Numbered from the stretch's first letter, positions 25,875 to 36,820 are shown. The stretch is DNA of 64,000 nucleotides from Anaerolineales bacterium (GCA_020847435.1 JADLBX010000044.1:1-64000), one strand, 5' to 3'. A program made the numbers and translations. The notes: generated by a model not told the origin, from the sequence alone.

Positions 25875-28166
25875 ATGCCAAAACGAAAATACCAGACCCC
25901 GGAAGTTCTGCACGACGCTCCGCTGGCGGGAAACAAGCGAGCGGATTTTTACTTCGACGATTTTGCGGCAACTTTTGCGCGGCTGATTGCCAGCCCAACC
26001 ACCGATACGCCGCTGGCAATCGGTATCAATGGGGCATGGGGGTCGGGCAAGACTTCGTTGTTGTTGCGAATCAAGGATATGCTCGACAACCCGCTGGACG
26101 AAAAAGGCGCTCACCGTTTTGCCGCGGATGAGGAGAATAAGTTTCGGCAGTGCAAGACAGTGTGGTTCGACGCGTGGAAGTATAACGACGAGGATGAATT
26201 GCTGGTCGCACTCGTGCGCGTGATTTTGCAAGCGATGCAAAAGGACGGGTTCATCAACAAGGTCAAGGCGTGGCTCGAAGACCCAAAGCAGAAAACCTAT
26301 GATGTGTTCGGAATGTTGATCAATGCCTTTCAAGTGAGTTTCGGCGGGCTGGGAGCAGAGTTCAAGTTTCAGCTTGATCCGAAAAAGTACGAACAAATTT
26401 CCCCGTTTGAGAAATACACCGCCTTCTTCGATTATTTCGACGATGCATTGGGGCTGTTGTTGAAAGCATGGTGTGATAAAGGCACGCTCGTCATCATCAT
26501 TGACGACCTCGACCGCTGTCTGCCCGCCAAAACAGTCCAAACCCTCGAAGCCATTAAACTGTTCCTCGATAAAAGCGGGTGCGTGTTCGTGCTCGGCGCG
26601 GACACGCGCATCGTGCGCGCCGCCGTGGAGACGCACTACAAGAATGAGAGCATCATTGGCGAGGGCGCGAAGGACTACCTCGAAAAGATCATCCAACTGC
26701 GTTTCGATTTGCCGCCGATCTTCGAGAAGGCGATGGAAAACTTTTTGAAGACACAGGACAAAACCAAGGTAGACGATGCCATGCTCAAACGCTGGCAGGC
26801 ATTGGTCGCTGCAGCCGAGGTGAACCCGCGCCGCGTGAAGAACGTGATCAACGACTTAAACCTTCAATGGTTCATGGCGATCAATTCCGGCCAAGCCGAG
26901 GGCGTGAACCGCGATGACTTTATTTGCTGGCAAGCCCTCTTGCGCGCCGCGCCAGAATCTTTTATTCGGCAGATAAATGAACTTTCGGAATTTCCTGACA
27001 TTCGACATGATTTTATTTTGAAGGCCGTGAAATGGCAACAAGGAACTGAGGAGGAAAAGAAAGAAGTTGAAGGCCAATATACCGCTTATAAAGATTTTAG
27101 CCGCCTGAGAAAAGTTTTGAAACAGGTCGAGTTCAGCAGCGATTTCACGCCCGAGACGCTCAATGCCATGATCTATATGACTGCCCCGCGTCCAAAACCT
27201 GAACCTGGAAAGCCACTGGTGGAAGAACAAGCTGAAGAGATTAAACAAGAGAAAAGAGTTGTGATTGGAACAGTAACTGAATATGATCAAGTTCTTCCAT
27301 TGCGTCCTGTAATAGGAACAATACGCAATGAAGAGAACGAATTTGAGATCGGTGGGATTCGCTTTATGCGCGTGCCGAAGGGAAGGTTCGTGATGGGGAG
27401 CAAGGACGACAACGAACTCGCCGCCGATTGGGAAAAACCTCAGCACACGGTTGAACTCACTTACGATTACTGGATGGCGAAGTTTATTTTGACCAACGAA
27501 CAATACGCTGAATTTTTGGGTAAAAAGAAACATCCAGTTTCCGACTGGCAGAAAAAGAAAGATCATCCTGTGGTCTATGTTTCGTGGAACGACGCGGTTA
27601 AATTTTGCGCGTGGTTCAATGAGACATACCAGGCCGAATTGAAGGACGCAGGGAATCTATCTTTGCGATTGCCTACCGAAGTGGAATGGGAGAAAGCCGC
27701 GCGCGGCGCGTACGGCAACGAGTGGCCCTGGGGTAACGAATTCGACCCGAATAAATGTAACTCTAGCAGTGGTAGGAAAGGAGGTCTAAACCGAAATAGA
27801 CTCCACAGCGAACTCCTTCAAAGGTTAAAAGGTGTAGCCAAGGAAGAAGATAAATTAACCGAAGATGAAGGAACAACACGAGTAGGGGCGTATTCCAAAG
27901 TTGGTGGGGATTCGCCTTATGGGTGTGCGGACATGGTTGGCAATGTTTGGGAATGGTGCAACGACTGGTTCAGCGAAATAGAATACAAAAATCGGACCGC
28001 AATGGTTTCAAACCTGGTGGCATCTCAGACTAGTTCTGGCCGTGTTCTACGTGGCGGTTCGTTTTACAATGATCGGATCTTCGCTCGCTGCGCGTATCGG
28101 AGTAATACCAGTCCCGATTACCGCCTCGACTATGTGGGTTTTCGTGTGTGCCTTGTTCCCTTCTAG
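25875..28166 (+). CDS. KAP-family P-loop NTPase fused to FGE-sulfatase (C-type-lectin fold) domain
   Basis: 763 residues from ATG 25875 (GAGGGA upstream). N-terminal KAP NTPase: Walker A GAWGSGKTS (53-61), WFDAWKYND, Walker B IIIDDLDRC (207-215). A charged linker (about 360-485) leads to an FGE/SUMF1-like domain (490-763) with FVMGS, RLPTEVEWEKAARG, DMVGNVWEWCNDWF and the end RVLRGGSFYN...GFRVCL (723 onward). KAP NTPases are membrane- or defence-associated signalling ATPases. FGE-type C-lectin domains often serve as ligand-binding variable modules, and the last 40 residues have the layout of diversity-generating-retroelement variable regions. No predicted membrane helix is obvious. Function unproven; no reverse transcriptase in the window. 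Confidence 0.87.
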   Translation: MPKRKYQTPEVLHDAPLAGNKRADFYFDDFAATFARLIASPTTDTPLAIGINGAWGSGKTSLLLRIKDMLDNPLDEKGAHRFAADEENKFRQCKTVWFDAWKYNDEDELLVALVRVILQAMQKDGFINKVKAWLEDPKQKTYDVFGMLINAFQVSFGGLGAEFKFQLDPKKYEQISPFEKYTAFFDYFDDALGLLLKAWCDKGTLVIIIDDLDRCLPAKTVQTLEAIKLFLDKSGCVFVLGADTRIVRAAVETHYKNESIIGEGAKDYLEKIIQLRFDLPPIFEKAMENFLKTQDKTKVDDAMLKRWQALVAAAEVNPRRVKNVINDLNLQWFMAINSGQAEGVNRDDFICWQALLRAAPESFIRQINELSEFPDIRHDFILKAVKWQQGTEEEKKEVEGQYTAYKDFSRLRKVLKQVEFSSDFTPETLNAMIYMTAPRPKPEPGKPLVEEQAEEIKQEKRVVIGTVTEYDQVLPLRPVIGTIRNEENEFEIGGIRFMRVPKGRFVMGSKDDNELAADWEKPQHTVELTYDYWMAKFILTNEQYAEFLGKKKHPVSDWQKKKDHPVVYVSWNDAVKFCAWFNETYQAELKDAGNLSLRLPTEVEWEKAARGAYGNEWPWGNEFDPNKCNSSSGRKGGLNRNRLHSELLQRLKGVAKEEDKLTEDEGTTRVGAYSKVGGDSPYGCADMVGNVWEWCNDWFSEIEYKNRTAMVSNLVASQTSSGRVLRGGSFYNDRIFARCAYRSNTSPDYRLDYVGFRVCLVPF

Positions 28167-28244
28167 ACGAGGTGTATGGTTGAACTTTTTGTTATGGATT
28201 GAGTGGAGTCCGAGGTAGATTGCGGGATGAGATTTGGAGGAACA

Positions 28245-28682
28245 ATGCCTCTTGTTATCGATTCAACAGGAAACAGTTTGACTTATAAACTCATTGGCTT
28301 GGCGATGGCGGTTCACAACGAATTGGGTCATGGTTTCAAGGAGGAGGTCTACGAAAATGTCCTCGAAATCAAGTTGAACCACGAGGGGATTACGCCAAAC
28401 CGTCAATTCGAGGTTCACGTGGAATACGAAGGCGAACGCGCCGCAACTTTTTATCTCGATTTGTTCCCTGAAAATCAAGTTGTGGTCGAAATTAAGGCGT
28501 TCAGTCACCAATTGACGAACGACGAATTGGCGCAGGTTATCAACTACCTGAAAGCGACCGGCGCGCCGGTCGCTTTGCTCTTCAATTTTGGGCGGAGAAG
28601 GCTTGAATATCGGCGGGTCTTTCCGGGAAAGGATATGAAGCCCGTTCAGCGACTTGGAAGAGATAACGCGTTGAAGAAGTAA
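28245..28682 (+). CDS. GxxExxY protein (PD-(D/E)XK nuclease-like), second copy
   Basis: 145 residues; SD GGAGG (28236-28240) fixes ATG 28245. Family motif GHGFKEEVYENVL, then FYLDLFPENQVVVEIKAFSHQLTNDE and VINYLKATGAPVALLFNFG. The same fold as the protein at 14457, with moderate identity, so they are paralogues rather than recent copies. It follows the KAP-FGE gene by 78 bp on the same strand. The function of the family is unknown. Confidence 0.85.
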   Translation: MPLVIDSTGNSLTYKLIGLAMAVHNELGHGFKEEVYENVLEIKLNHEGITPNRQFEVHVEYEGERAATFYLDLFPENQVVVEIKAFSHQLTNDELAQVINYLKATGAPVALLFNFGRRRLEYRRVFPGKDMKPVQRLGRDNALKK

Positions 28683-28800
28683 TTCGCCTTATCTTGTTTT
28701 GTTCGTAATTCGTGTATTCGTGAAAATTCGTGGATGGTTCCACTACAGAAATAAAAACACCCGCAACTTCTTGCTCAAAATCGTCGCGGGCAAATCTTCA

Positions 28801-28841
28801 AAGAACTCCGAGATCCGCTTCGCGAAAATCTCGGAGTTCTT
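28801..28841. terminator. Hairpin between convergent genes
   Basis: Perfect 14-bp arms AAGAACTCCGAGAT (28801-28814) and complement (28828-28841), 13-nt loop, just downstream of the acetyl-CoA synthetase stop (minus) and of the GxxExxY gene (plus). Confidence 0.7.
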
Positions 28842-28852
28842 GGCTAGACGTA

Positions 28853-30808
<1,956 letters not shown>

Positions 30809-30871
30809 GGCTCTCTCCTCGGGTTACGAATGGGATAATTTTATCATCTTCACACGATGGGTGAATTAACT

Positions 30872-31228
30872 TTACCTCAGATAATACCAATAGATAACCA
30901 TTCCTACATGATGCTCCAGATGCTCATTGGTCAAGTTGGGAAAGGCAGTTTGCAACATGCGGATTACATAATTCATATCTACGTCTGAGAACTCGCTGTA
31001 AGTTTGTTTGGGTTTTATATATTTTGGAGCTGACCCCACTGCCTTTATCGTAGAAATTAGGAGTCGCAAATCCAGTTCAAACATTTCTTGGTAGAATTCT
31101 GGTTTGCGACCAGGTGCGCGCCTCATGAGCGCCTTAATCGCTTTTTCTGGTTTTTTCTCATATTGACCGTATACATGATATCGCCAAACTACATCACCTA
31201 GCGCTATTCTGAATTTCTCTTGATTCAT
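30872..31228 (-). CDS. Hypothetical protein, 118 aa
   Basis: Start ATG 31228 lies 4 nt after the stop of the FAD oxidoreductase gene, so the gene is probably the tail of that operon. The sequence is mainly helical and basic in the first half (EKKPEKAIKALMRRAPGRKPEFY), with an acidic/aromatic second half (FSDVDMNYVIRMLQTAFPNL, HHVGMVIYWYYLR). No signal peptide or known domain recognised. Confidence 0.6.
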   Translation of the reverse strand: MNQEKFRIALGDVVWRYHVYGQYEKKPEKAIKALMRRAPGRKPEFYQEMFELDLRLLISTIKAVGSAPKYIKPKQTYSEFSDVDMNYVIRMLQTAFPNLTNEHLEHHVGMVIYWYYLR

Positions 31229-31232
31229 ACCT

Positions 31233-32543
31233 CTACTCCAACCAATCCAAAATCTTTTGCCACGCGCCCGCGATAGGCAGGAACCATGGGAAGCCGTTAT
31301 ACAGTCCCAGCGGCGCGCCGGGGAAATCGAATTGCGCGAACGGATGCTCTTTGATGTTTCCATTCAGCATCGCCTCGGCGACCGTCTTGCCGAGGTGCGA
31401 AGCCATCGCCACGCCGTGCCCGGCATAGCCGAGCGAATAATAAATTCCATCCATCTCACCGACATGCGTCATCATGTCGAAGGCAAAGTCCAGCGTGCCG
31501 CCCCAGGCGTATTCGATCTTTGCCTCTTTCAATTGCGGATACACACGAATCATTTCGCGCCGCAAAATTTCTGCAGAGCGCGCGATCGTGTTTTTGTTTT
31601 CGGGGAAGAACGCCGCGCGTCCGCCGAAGATCATTCTGTTATCCCACAGGCGAAAATAATTCAAGTAGTGCATCGAGTCGAAGATCATGCGGTTCTTCGG
31701 GCTGAGTTCATTTGCCAACTCATCGGATAATTTTTCGGTCGCGATGATGAACGATCCGATCGGGATAATTTTTCTCTGCAATCTTTTCGTGACGTTCCCC
31801 GTGTAGCCCGACGTCCCCACCAAAACGGATTCGGCTTCCACATTCCCTCTTTCTGTTTGGATGAAGAACCGCGTCCCGCCCGCGCTGAGCGGAGACGAAG
31901 CGCGGGTGAGGCTGTTTACCCGCGCCCGCGCGTGGAGCGACGCCCCGGCCTTTTCCGCCGCTCGTGCCAACCCCGCGACATATTGCGCCGGGTTCAACCC
32001 TCCGCTGACCTCATCCACGATGCCGCCGTGATAAATTGCCGAGCCGATCTCGCCTCTCAATTCATTTGGCGGGACAACACGGACTTTGTGATCGAACTCT
32101 TTTGCCATGAAATCCACTTCGTCATAAAAGGTATCGAAGTGATGCGGCTTGGACGCGACGTACAGATGCCCGTAGCGTTTAAAGCCGCAATCAATGTTTT
32201 CTTCTTTCACAACTTGCTCGACTGTGTCTACCGAATCCAATGAGACTTGAAATAACTGTTTTGCCAAATCCCGCCCATATTTTTTGATGACGCTTTGCAT
32301 CGAAGGCTTGAGCCCGGTCAGCGTCATGCCGCCGTTGCGCGAACTCGCACCCCAGCCGATGGTGTTCGCTTCGAGTACCGCAACCTTCAGGTTGCGTTTC
32401 GCCAGCGCCCGCGCCGCGCTCAACCCCGTAAACCCGCCGCCGATGACCGCCACCTCCACTTTGGAGGGAAGGGGAGTCGCGGCGTGTTCCTCGCCGGGCA
32501 TGTTGACGGTGGTGTGCCAATAGATTTGTTGTTGAAGTGGCAT
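31233..32543 (-). CDS. FAD-dependent oxidoreductase (DAO family, PuuB/glycine-oxidase-like)
   Basis: 436 residues from ATG 32543. N-terminal FAD-binding VAVIGGGFTGLSAARALAKRN (about 28-48) and the ASSRNGGM motif typical of gamma-glutamylputrescine oxidase-like enzymes; C-terminal YSLGYAGHGVAMA completes the FAD site. Such enzymes oxidise amines or amino acids to imines, giving H2O2. The substrate is unknown. The first in-frame codons upstream (to 32648) overlap a repeat and are rejected. Confidence 0.85.
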   Translation of the reverse strand: MPLQQQIYWHTTVNMPGEEHAATPLPSKVEVAVIGGGFTGLSAARALAKRNLKVAVLEANTIGWGASSRNGGMTLTGLKPSMQSVIKKYGRDLAKQLFQVSLDSVDTVEQVVKEENIDCGFKRYGHLYVASKPHHFDTFYDEVDFMAKEFDHKVRVVPPNELRGEIGSAIYHGGIVDEVSGGLNPAQYVAGLARAAEKAGASLHARARVNSLTRASSPLSAGGTRFFIQTERGNVEAESVLVGTSGYTGNVTKRLQRKIIPIGSFIIATEKLSDELANELSPKNRMIFDSMHYLNYFRLWDNRMIFGGRAAFFPENKNTIARSAEILRREMIRVYPQLKEAKIEYAWGGTLDFAFDMMTHVGEMDGIYYSLGYAGHGVAMASHLGKTVAEAMLNGNIKEHPFAQFDFPGAPLGLYNGFPWFLPIAGAWQKILDWLE

Positions 32544-32544
32544 G

Positions 32545-32640
32545 AGGATGCATCGCACCTTTCTTTGTGTCGTTACTTCTTTTTTGAGGATCGTTTTTAC
32601 TTGTCTTTCTGGCTGACAGGGTGTGTGCGACGCACTCGCG
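32545..32640. repeat. gtgcgtcgcac-type inverted repeat
   Basis: The ends ggatgcatcgcacc and tgtgcgacgcactc are inverted relatives of those at 20085-20142. About 95 bp, between two genes on the minus strand. Confidence 0.45.
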
Positions 32641-33123
32641 CTATTCAAATATTTTCTTCCAATCCAACTCGTGGAGGGTTTTGTGCAGGCGGTGGTCGTC
32701 GTCCACGATGATGTAATTTAGATTTGTGAACAACGCCTGCGCGACCTCGCGCGCGGCTTCAAGCGGGACCACGTCGTCCCGCGTCCCGTGGATGACGATC
32801 ACAGGGTTAGAGGCAGGTTGAAGGTCGAGAAAAGAACCGAAGGGCTCCCGCAGGAGAGCCGGCGCGAGCAGGATCAACTTCCGCACGCGCGTCGGATTCT
32901 TGCACGTGTAAACAGTCCCCATCAATCCGCCAAAAGAAGAGCCGATGATCGTCCAGCCCGATTGACTCGCAAGGATCGGTTCGAGTTGAACCATGCGTTC
33001 CTCGAACGAACCGGTGAAGTCGGGCGTGACCATGCCGGGAAACCACTCGCGGAATTGCTTGGCTTTGCCGCTGGCGCTGTCGCTTTCGGAGCCGTGAAGA
33101 TAGATGAGCGTCGAACTGTGCAT
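32641..33123 (-). CDS. Alpha/beta hydrolase (YqiA-like esterase)
   Basis: 160 residues. A small alpha/beta hydrolase with the initial HGSESDSASGKAKQF loop, nucleophile Ser in IIGSSFGGLMG, Asp in IHGTRDDVVPLE and His in VDDDHRLHKTL: a complete catalytic triad. Related to YqiA/UPF0227 esterases. It starts 2 nt after the stop of the membrane protein gene, so they are co-transcribed. Substrate unknown. Confidence 0.82.
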   Translation of the reverse strand: MHSSTLIYLHGSESDSASGKAKQFREWFPGMVTPDFTGSFEERMVQLEPILASQSGWTIIGSSFGGLMGTVYTCKNPTRVRKLILLAPALLREPFGSFLDLQPASNPVIVIHGTRDDVVPLEAAREVAQALFTNLNYIIVDDDHRLHKTLHELDWKKIFE

Positions 33124-33125
33124 CG

Positions 33126-33623
33126 TCAATCTTTTTGCATACGCATGAGGATCACTTGCGTGAGCGAGCCGATGACGAATAACCCGCCCGCCACCAGAAT
33201 TTCCGCGGTCTGGCTGAGAGTGAATAACGTGGTCGCGTAGATCGCGCCGATGAGGCTGGAGATGGCGATCAGCGCCCATTCGGTGAAAACGCCAATGATC
33301 GCCGCGCCGACGATCGCGCCGATGATGAACGGCAGACTGGGGAAGGTCGGCGCGCTGGGTTCGAAATATTCCATCAACGCATAGCCCCCGGCAAAGAAAC
33401 CTGAAACGAAGTAGCCGGCGCGTTCGTTGATGAGCGTCAGCGCGGCGGCGATAACGCCCAACCCGATGATGAGCGCGTAATCCGACCAGTTAGGCAATGA
33501 ATCGGGGAGCAGAGGCGCGAGCCTGAACCCGACGAGCGCCGCCATGCCGCCCGCAAAAAGAAAATTCAGTTCGCGTCCAAAGAACAGGATGATGACGCCG
33601 ATTACGCCTCTGACGATGGTCAT
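33126..33623 (-). CDS. Multi-pass membrane protein, unknown function
   Basis: 165 residues with about six hydrophobic helices rich in Gly/Ala (FLFAGGMAALVGF, IIGLGVIAAALTLI, FIIGAIVGAAIIGVF). Layout resembles TMEM198/DUF4203-type proteins, though I cannot confirm it. It sits between the HEAT-like protein gene (6-nt gap) and the hydrolase gene (2-nt gap). Confidence 0.7.
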   Translation of the reverse strand: MTIVRGVIGVIILFFGRELNFLFAGGMAALVGFRLAPLLPDSLPNWSDYALIIGLGVIAAALTLINERAGYFVSGFFAGGYALMEYFEPSAPTFPSLPFIIGAIVGAAIIGVFTEWALIAISSLIGAIYATTLFTLSQTAEILVAGGLFVIGSLTQVILMRMQKD

Positions 33624-33629
33624 AGCCTG

Positions 33630-34439
33630 CTACCTTTTTGTGGGGCTTGTTTGCCGCAGCATTTCGCGCACGTGTCGTTGAATCTCTGCCGGCAGATCGT
33701 CCGCCATGCGTCGCAACGTCACAGCGGGTAACGGATTCTTCGTCTCTTTCAAAATCTGTTGCAGAAAATACAGCGTCTCATCCGGCGCGGCTTGATAGAG
33801 AGCGATGAGCAAATCCCTGAGGTCGAATTGTAACGCGGCTGGGGAGGCTTTGAAAATAGGTTCGACGATCTCAAAGATGGGCGGGAGGTTATCGAACTCT
33901 TCGGATGAGATCAACGGGATGATGGCTTGCAGTCCATTCGACCACATCCGCTGGCGAGTTGGGACGAGCCATTCTTTGACCAGCGTGATGAAGAGATCGG
34001 GCGTTTCTTTTCTTAGACGGGTGAGGCTGGTCGTCAGTAAGGCGGCTCGCACCGACGGGTCGCGGATGGCTTGAGTCCACGCGGTGAGGCGGGCGAGCAG
34101 GCGTTCTTCTTGCGGAGGGATTCGTCCCAGCAAAAACGCGGCGAGCAGACGCGTTTCGAGCCAGCCGTCGTCCCAGAGCGCGTCGGCGAGTTCGAGGGCT
34201 TGGATTGGATTTGATTCTGCAAGCGGGTTGAGTTCGGTTTCGATTTGCCGCAACACGGTCGGAGGCGTTCGGTAGGTGGGAAGCACCGACGACGGCGCGA
34301 CGCCTTGACTTCGCAATGTGCGGTTGACATAGAAGTCGAGCAGTTCCTTGAGCTCACGCAAAAAATCATTCGGCTGGTTGAAGAGGTCAGCCAACCGTGC
34401 GGTTTGTTTTTTGAGGCGGGCGAGGTCAATGGCGGGCAT
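33630..34439 (-). CDS. HEAT-like helical repeat protein
   Basis: 269 residues, almost entirely alpha-helical, with repeated pairs such as LELADALWDDGWLETRLLAAFLLG and VRAALLTTSLTRLRKETPDLFITLVKEWL. The pattern recalls HEAT/DNA-alkylation-repeat proteins, without the glycosylase Asp that can be assigned with confidence. No signal peptide. First gene of a three-gene minus-strand unit. Confidence 0.62.
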   Translation of the reverse strand: MPAIDLARLKKQTARLADLFNQPNDFLRELKELLDFYVNRTLRSQGVAPSSVLPTYRTPPTVLRQIETELNPLAESNPIQALELADALWDDGWLETRLLAAFLLGRIPPQEERLLARLTAWTQAIRDPSVRAALLTTSLTRLRKETPDLFITLVKEWLVPTRQRMWSNGLQAIIPLISSEEFDNLPPIFEIVEPIFKASPAALQFDLRDLLIALYQAAPDETLYFLQQILKETKNPLPAVTLRRMADDLPAEIQRHVREMLRQTSPTKR

Positions 34440-34477
34440 GTTTCGATTCGCGATTTACGATTTGCAATTGACGATTT

Positions 34478-34545
34478 CAAGATACGAGATATAAGATACG
34501 AGATATAAGATACAAGATACGAGATACAAGATACGAGATACGGGT
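34478..34545. repeat. GATACRA tandem repeat
   Basis: About nine imperfect 7-bp units (agatacg, agatata, agataca) in a row, running into the proS terminator. A simple-sequence tract in an intergenic region between two minus-strand genes. Confidence 0.75.
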
Positions 34546-34581
34546 TACGGGGAGTGTAACTTGTGTCCCGTAACCCGTATC
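34537..34581 (-). terminator. Hairpin after proS
   Basis: Perfect 15-bp arms GATACGGGTTACGGG (34537-34551) and complement (34567-34581), 15-nt loop; 3 bp after the proS stop. It merges with the GATACRA tandem repeat. Confidence 0.7.
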
Positions 34582-34584
34582 GTT

Positions 34585-36048
34585 TTAGTACGCTCTCGCG
34601 AAATAGACTTTTCTCTTCGAGGGTTTTCCGCAGACGATGCACACGCCTTCTTGATCGGGTTGGTTCATGGGGATGTTGCGCGTGGTGGCTTTGGCTTCTT
34701 CTTTGACCTTCGCTTCACACTCCAACGATTCGCACCAGTAGGCGAATGCCCATCCGTCCGCGACGATGCGCTTCAAGTCCTCGTAATCCTTGGGCTCGTG
34801 GATGTTGGCGTCGCGATACTCGGTTGCCCTCTTGAGGAGTGAATCCTGTATCTCACGGAGAAGCAGTTCCACCGTCGAAGAAAGACCCGTTTGCGAAACG
34901 AAGGATTTGCCCTCGCGTCCAGGTCTATCCCGACGGGCGAGCGCGACGGTTCCCTTCTCGACATCCTTGGGACCGATCTCCACGCGGACGGGGACGCCGC
35001 GCAGTTCCCAATCGTTGAATTTGAATCCACTGCTGACGTTGTCGCGGTCGTCCATTTTGACGCGGATGCCAGCCGACTTGAGTTCCGCAAAGAGGCGGTC
35101 GGCGACTTCCATCACTTTGGTTTTCTCGGCGTCGTTTTTGAAAATGGGAACGACGACCGCTTGGATGGGCGCGAGGCGGGGAGGCAGGACGAGACCCTGA
35201 TCGTCGCCGTGTACCATGATCATCGCGCCGAGGATGCGACTTGAGATCGCCCACGAGGTGGTTTCGGCAAATTGGAGTTCGTTGTTCTTGTCGAGGAATT
35301 TGATGTCGAACGCCTTGGCGAAGTTCGTGCCGAAGTAATGCGACGTGCCCGATTGCAAGGCGCGCTTGTCCCACATCATCGCTTCGATAGACGTGGTGAT
35401 CTGCGCGCCAGGGAATCGTTCCGATTCGCTTTTGGGACCTTTGAACACGGGGATCGCCGCTTCTTCGAGACAGAAGCGTTCGTAGATGTCGAGGATGCGA
35501 TACATCTCCTCGATGGCTTCGTCCGCGTCTGCGTGCGCGGTGTGACCCTCGTGCCAATAAAACTCCGCCGTGCGGAGGAAAAGTTTCGTGCGGATTTCCC
35601 AACGCAAGACCGAACCCCATTGGACGATTAAGATGGGCAAGTCACGCCACGACTTGACCCACTTGGAATACATGTATCCGATGATCGTCTCGGACGTGGG
35701 GCGGACGACCAATTTTTCTTCGAGTTCTTCGCCGCCGCCGTGTGTGACGACTGCCAACTGCGGAGAGAATCCTTCCACGTGTTCTTTTTCTTTTTCAAAG
35801 AACGAAAGCGGAATCAACGTGGGAAACGCCGCGTTGACGTGACCCGTCTTCTTGAACTCGCCATCGAGCCACGAGGTGATGTTCTCCCACAGCGCCCAGC
35901 CGTAAGGCTTGACGACCATACATCCGCGCACAGGCGCGTAATCTGCCATATCTGACTTTACGACGAGTTGGTTGTACCATTCCGAAAAATCTTCTGCCCG
36001 AGTGGGCAATCGCCGCATTGAGCCTGTCGAAATGTTATCTTCTGCCAT
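34585..36048 (-). CDS. proS: Proline-tRNA ligase, archaeal/eukaryotic type
   Basis: 487 residues, class II synthetase of the ProS type 3 architecture without the bacterial editing insertion. Motif 2 region VLRWEIRTKLFLRTAEFYWHEGHTAHA, motif 3 region GMIMVHGDDQGLVLPPRLAP; an anticodon-binding domain; and a C-terminal zinc-binding domain with CESLEC...CIVCGK and a terminal Tyr. Attaches proline to tRNA-Pro. This type occurs in many Chloroflexota and Deinococcus relatives. Confidence 0.96.
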   Translation of the reverse strand: MAEDNISTGSMRRLPTRAEDFSEWYNQLVVKSDMADYAPVRGCMVVKPYGWALWENITSWLDGEFKKTGHVNAAFPTLIPLSFFEKEKEHVEGFSPQLAVVTHGGGEELEEKLVVRPTSETIIGYMYSKWVKSWRDLPILIVQWGSVLRWEIRTKLFLRTAEFYWHEGHTAHADADEAIEEMYRILDIYERFCLEEAAIPVFKGPKSESERFPGAQITTSIEAMMWDKRALQSGTSHYFGTNFAKAFDIKFLDKNNELQFAETTSWAISSRILGAMIMVHGDDQGLVLPPRLAPIQAVVVPIFKNDAEKTKVMEVADRLFAELKSAGIRVKMDDRDNVSSGFKFNDWELRGVPVRVEIGPKDVEKGTVALARRDRPGREGKSFVSQTGLSSTVELLLREIQDSLLKRATEYRDANIHEPKDYEDLKRIVADGWAFAYWCESLECEAKVKEEAKATTRNIPMNQPDQEGVCIVCGKPSKRKVYFARAY

Positions 36049-36072
36049 TTTGTCCTCTTTTTTGTTTGCCTC

Positions 36073-36239
36073 GGTGGTCGAGTAGGGACGGTGTTCGTCC
36101 GTCCCGTATCGAGACCACAGGTGTTCAAAAAAACTCTTGTTAGTTTTTGTCTTCTAGTTATTGGTGGTCTCGGTTTCGACAAGCTCAACCCAGCGGATAC
36201 GTTCCTCGCTGAAAACCGCTCGGAACTACTCAACCACCG
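36073..36239. repeat. Composite palindromic repeat element, copy 2 (inverted)
   Basis: Palindromes 36073-36119 and 36162-36239 with a 42-bp spacer; reverse orientation of the element at 2385-2547, with the same order of parts and a related spacer. The tandem AACTAT repeat adjoins it on the side corresponding to that in copy 1. Confidence 0.7.
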
Positions 36240-36298
36240 AACTAACAAACTATCCAACTATCCAACTATCCAACTAACAAACTATCCAAACTATCAAC
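36240..36298. repeat. CCAACTAT tandem repeat, entering LOG gene 3' end
   Basis: Repeated (aact)atcc/aact units. The last part (from 36266) supplies the final codons of the LOG-family gene (VDSLDSLLVG). Confidence 0.7.
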
Positions 36299-36808
36299 TG
36301 CTCTCTGCACATCCTCCGCAAACGACAACGAATCTCGTTGCTGAAAAGGCATGTACGACTCAAACGACGAGAAAAACTGGTCGAGTGTAGCTTGCCACCC
36401 TTGCCCGACCAGTATCAACGGTCTTCGGGGCAACGACTCCACCGCCATCAAATTCCACATCACGGATATTTCCGCAAGTGTGCCGAGTCCGCCTGGCATG
36501 GCGATTGCCGCGTCGCATCCCTCGATGATGGCTTGCATCCGATCGAGAAGCGTTTTCCTCCGCCATTCCTCTTTCACCCACTGGTTTTTGCTCACCTTCC
36601 GCCACGACTCGATGTCCTCGCACGTCACGCCGATCACGTGTCCGCCCGCTTCGTGCGCGCCGCGCGAGGCGGCTTCCATCACGCCGATGTAGCCGCCCGT
36701 GAGCACGGTGTGACCACGCCGCGCGAGCATCTCGCCCAACAAACGGGCATCTTCGTATTCGGGAGAATCAGGTCGCGGCTGTGCGCCGCCAAAAACAGAA
36801 ATATTCAT
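36266..36808 (-). CDS. LOG-family protein (TIGR00725-like, cytokinin riboside phosphoribohydrolase fold)
   Basis: 180 residues with a Rossmann-like fold. N-terminal MNISVFGGAQPRPDSPEY, GGYIGVMEAASRGA and the LOG motif MPGGLGTLAEISVMW (PGGxGTxxE). Family members hydrolyse nucleoside 5'-monophosphates to base and ribose 5-phosphate or bind nucleotides (Rossmann-fold nucleotide-binding protein). The last ten residues are encoded by an intergenic-type tandem repeat, so the native C-terminus was probably replaced. Confidence 0.85.
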   Translation of the reverse strand: MNISVFGGAQPRPDSPEYEDARLLGEMLARRGHTVLTGGYIGVMEAASRGAHEAGGHVIGVTCEDIESWRKVSKNQWVKEEWRRKTLLDRMQAIIEGCDAAIAMPGGLGTLAEISVMWNLMAVESLPRRPLILVGQGWQATLDQFFSSFESYMPFQQRDSLSFAEDVQRAVDSLDSLLVG

Positions 36809-36820
36809 AAAAACCTTTTT

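Noticed and set aside
36240-36298. Possible CRISPR-like array
   Set aside because: Units are 7-8 bp without spacers; a simple tandem repeat.
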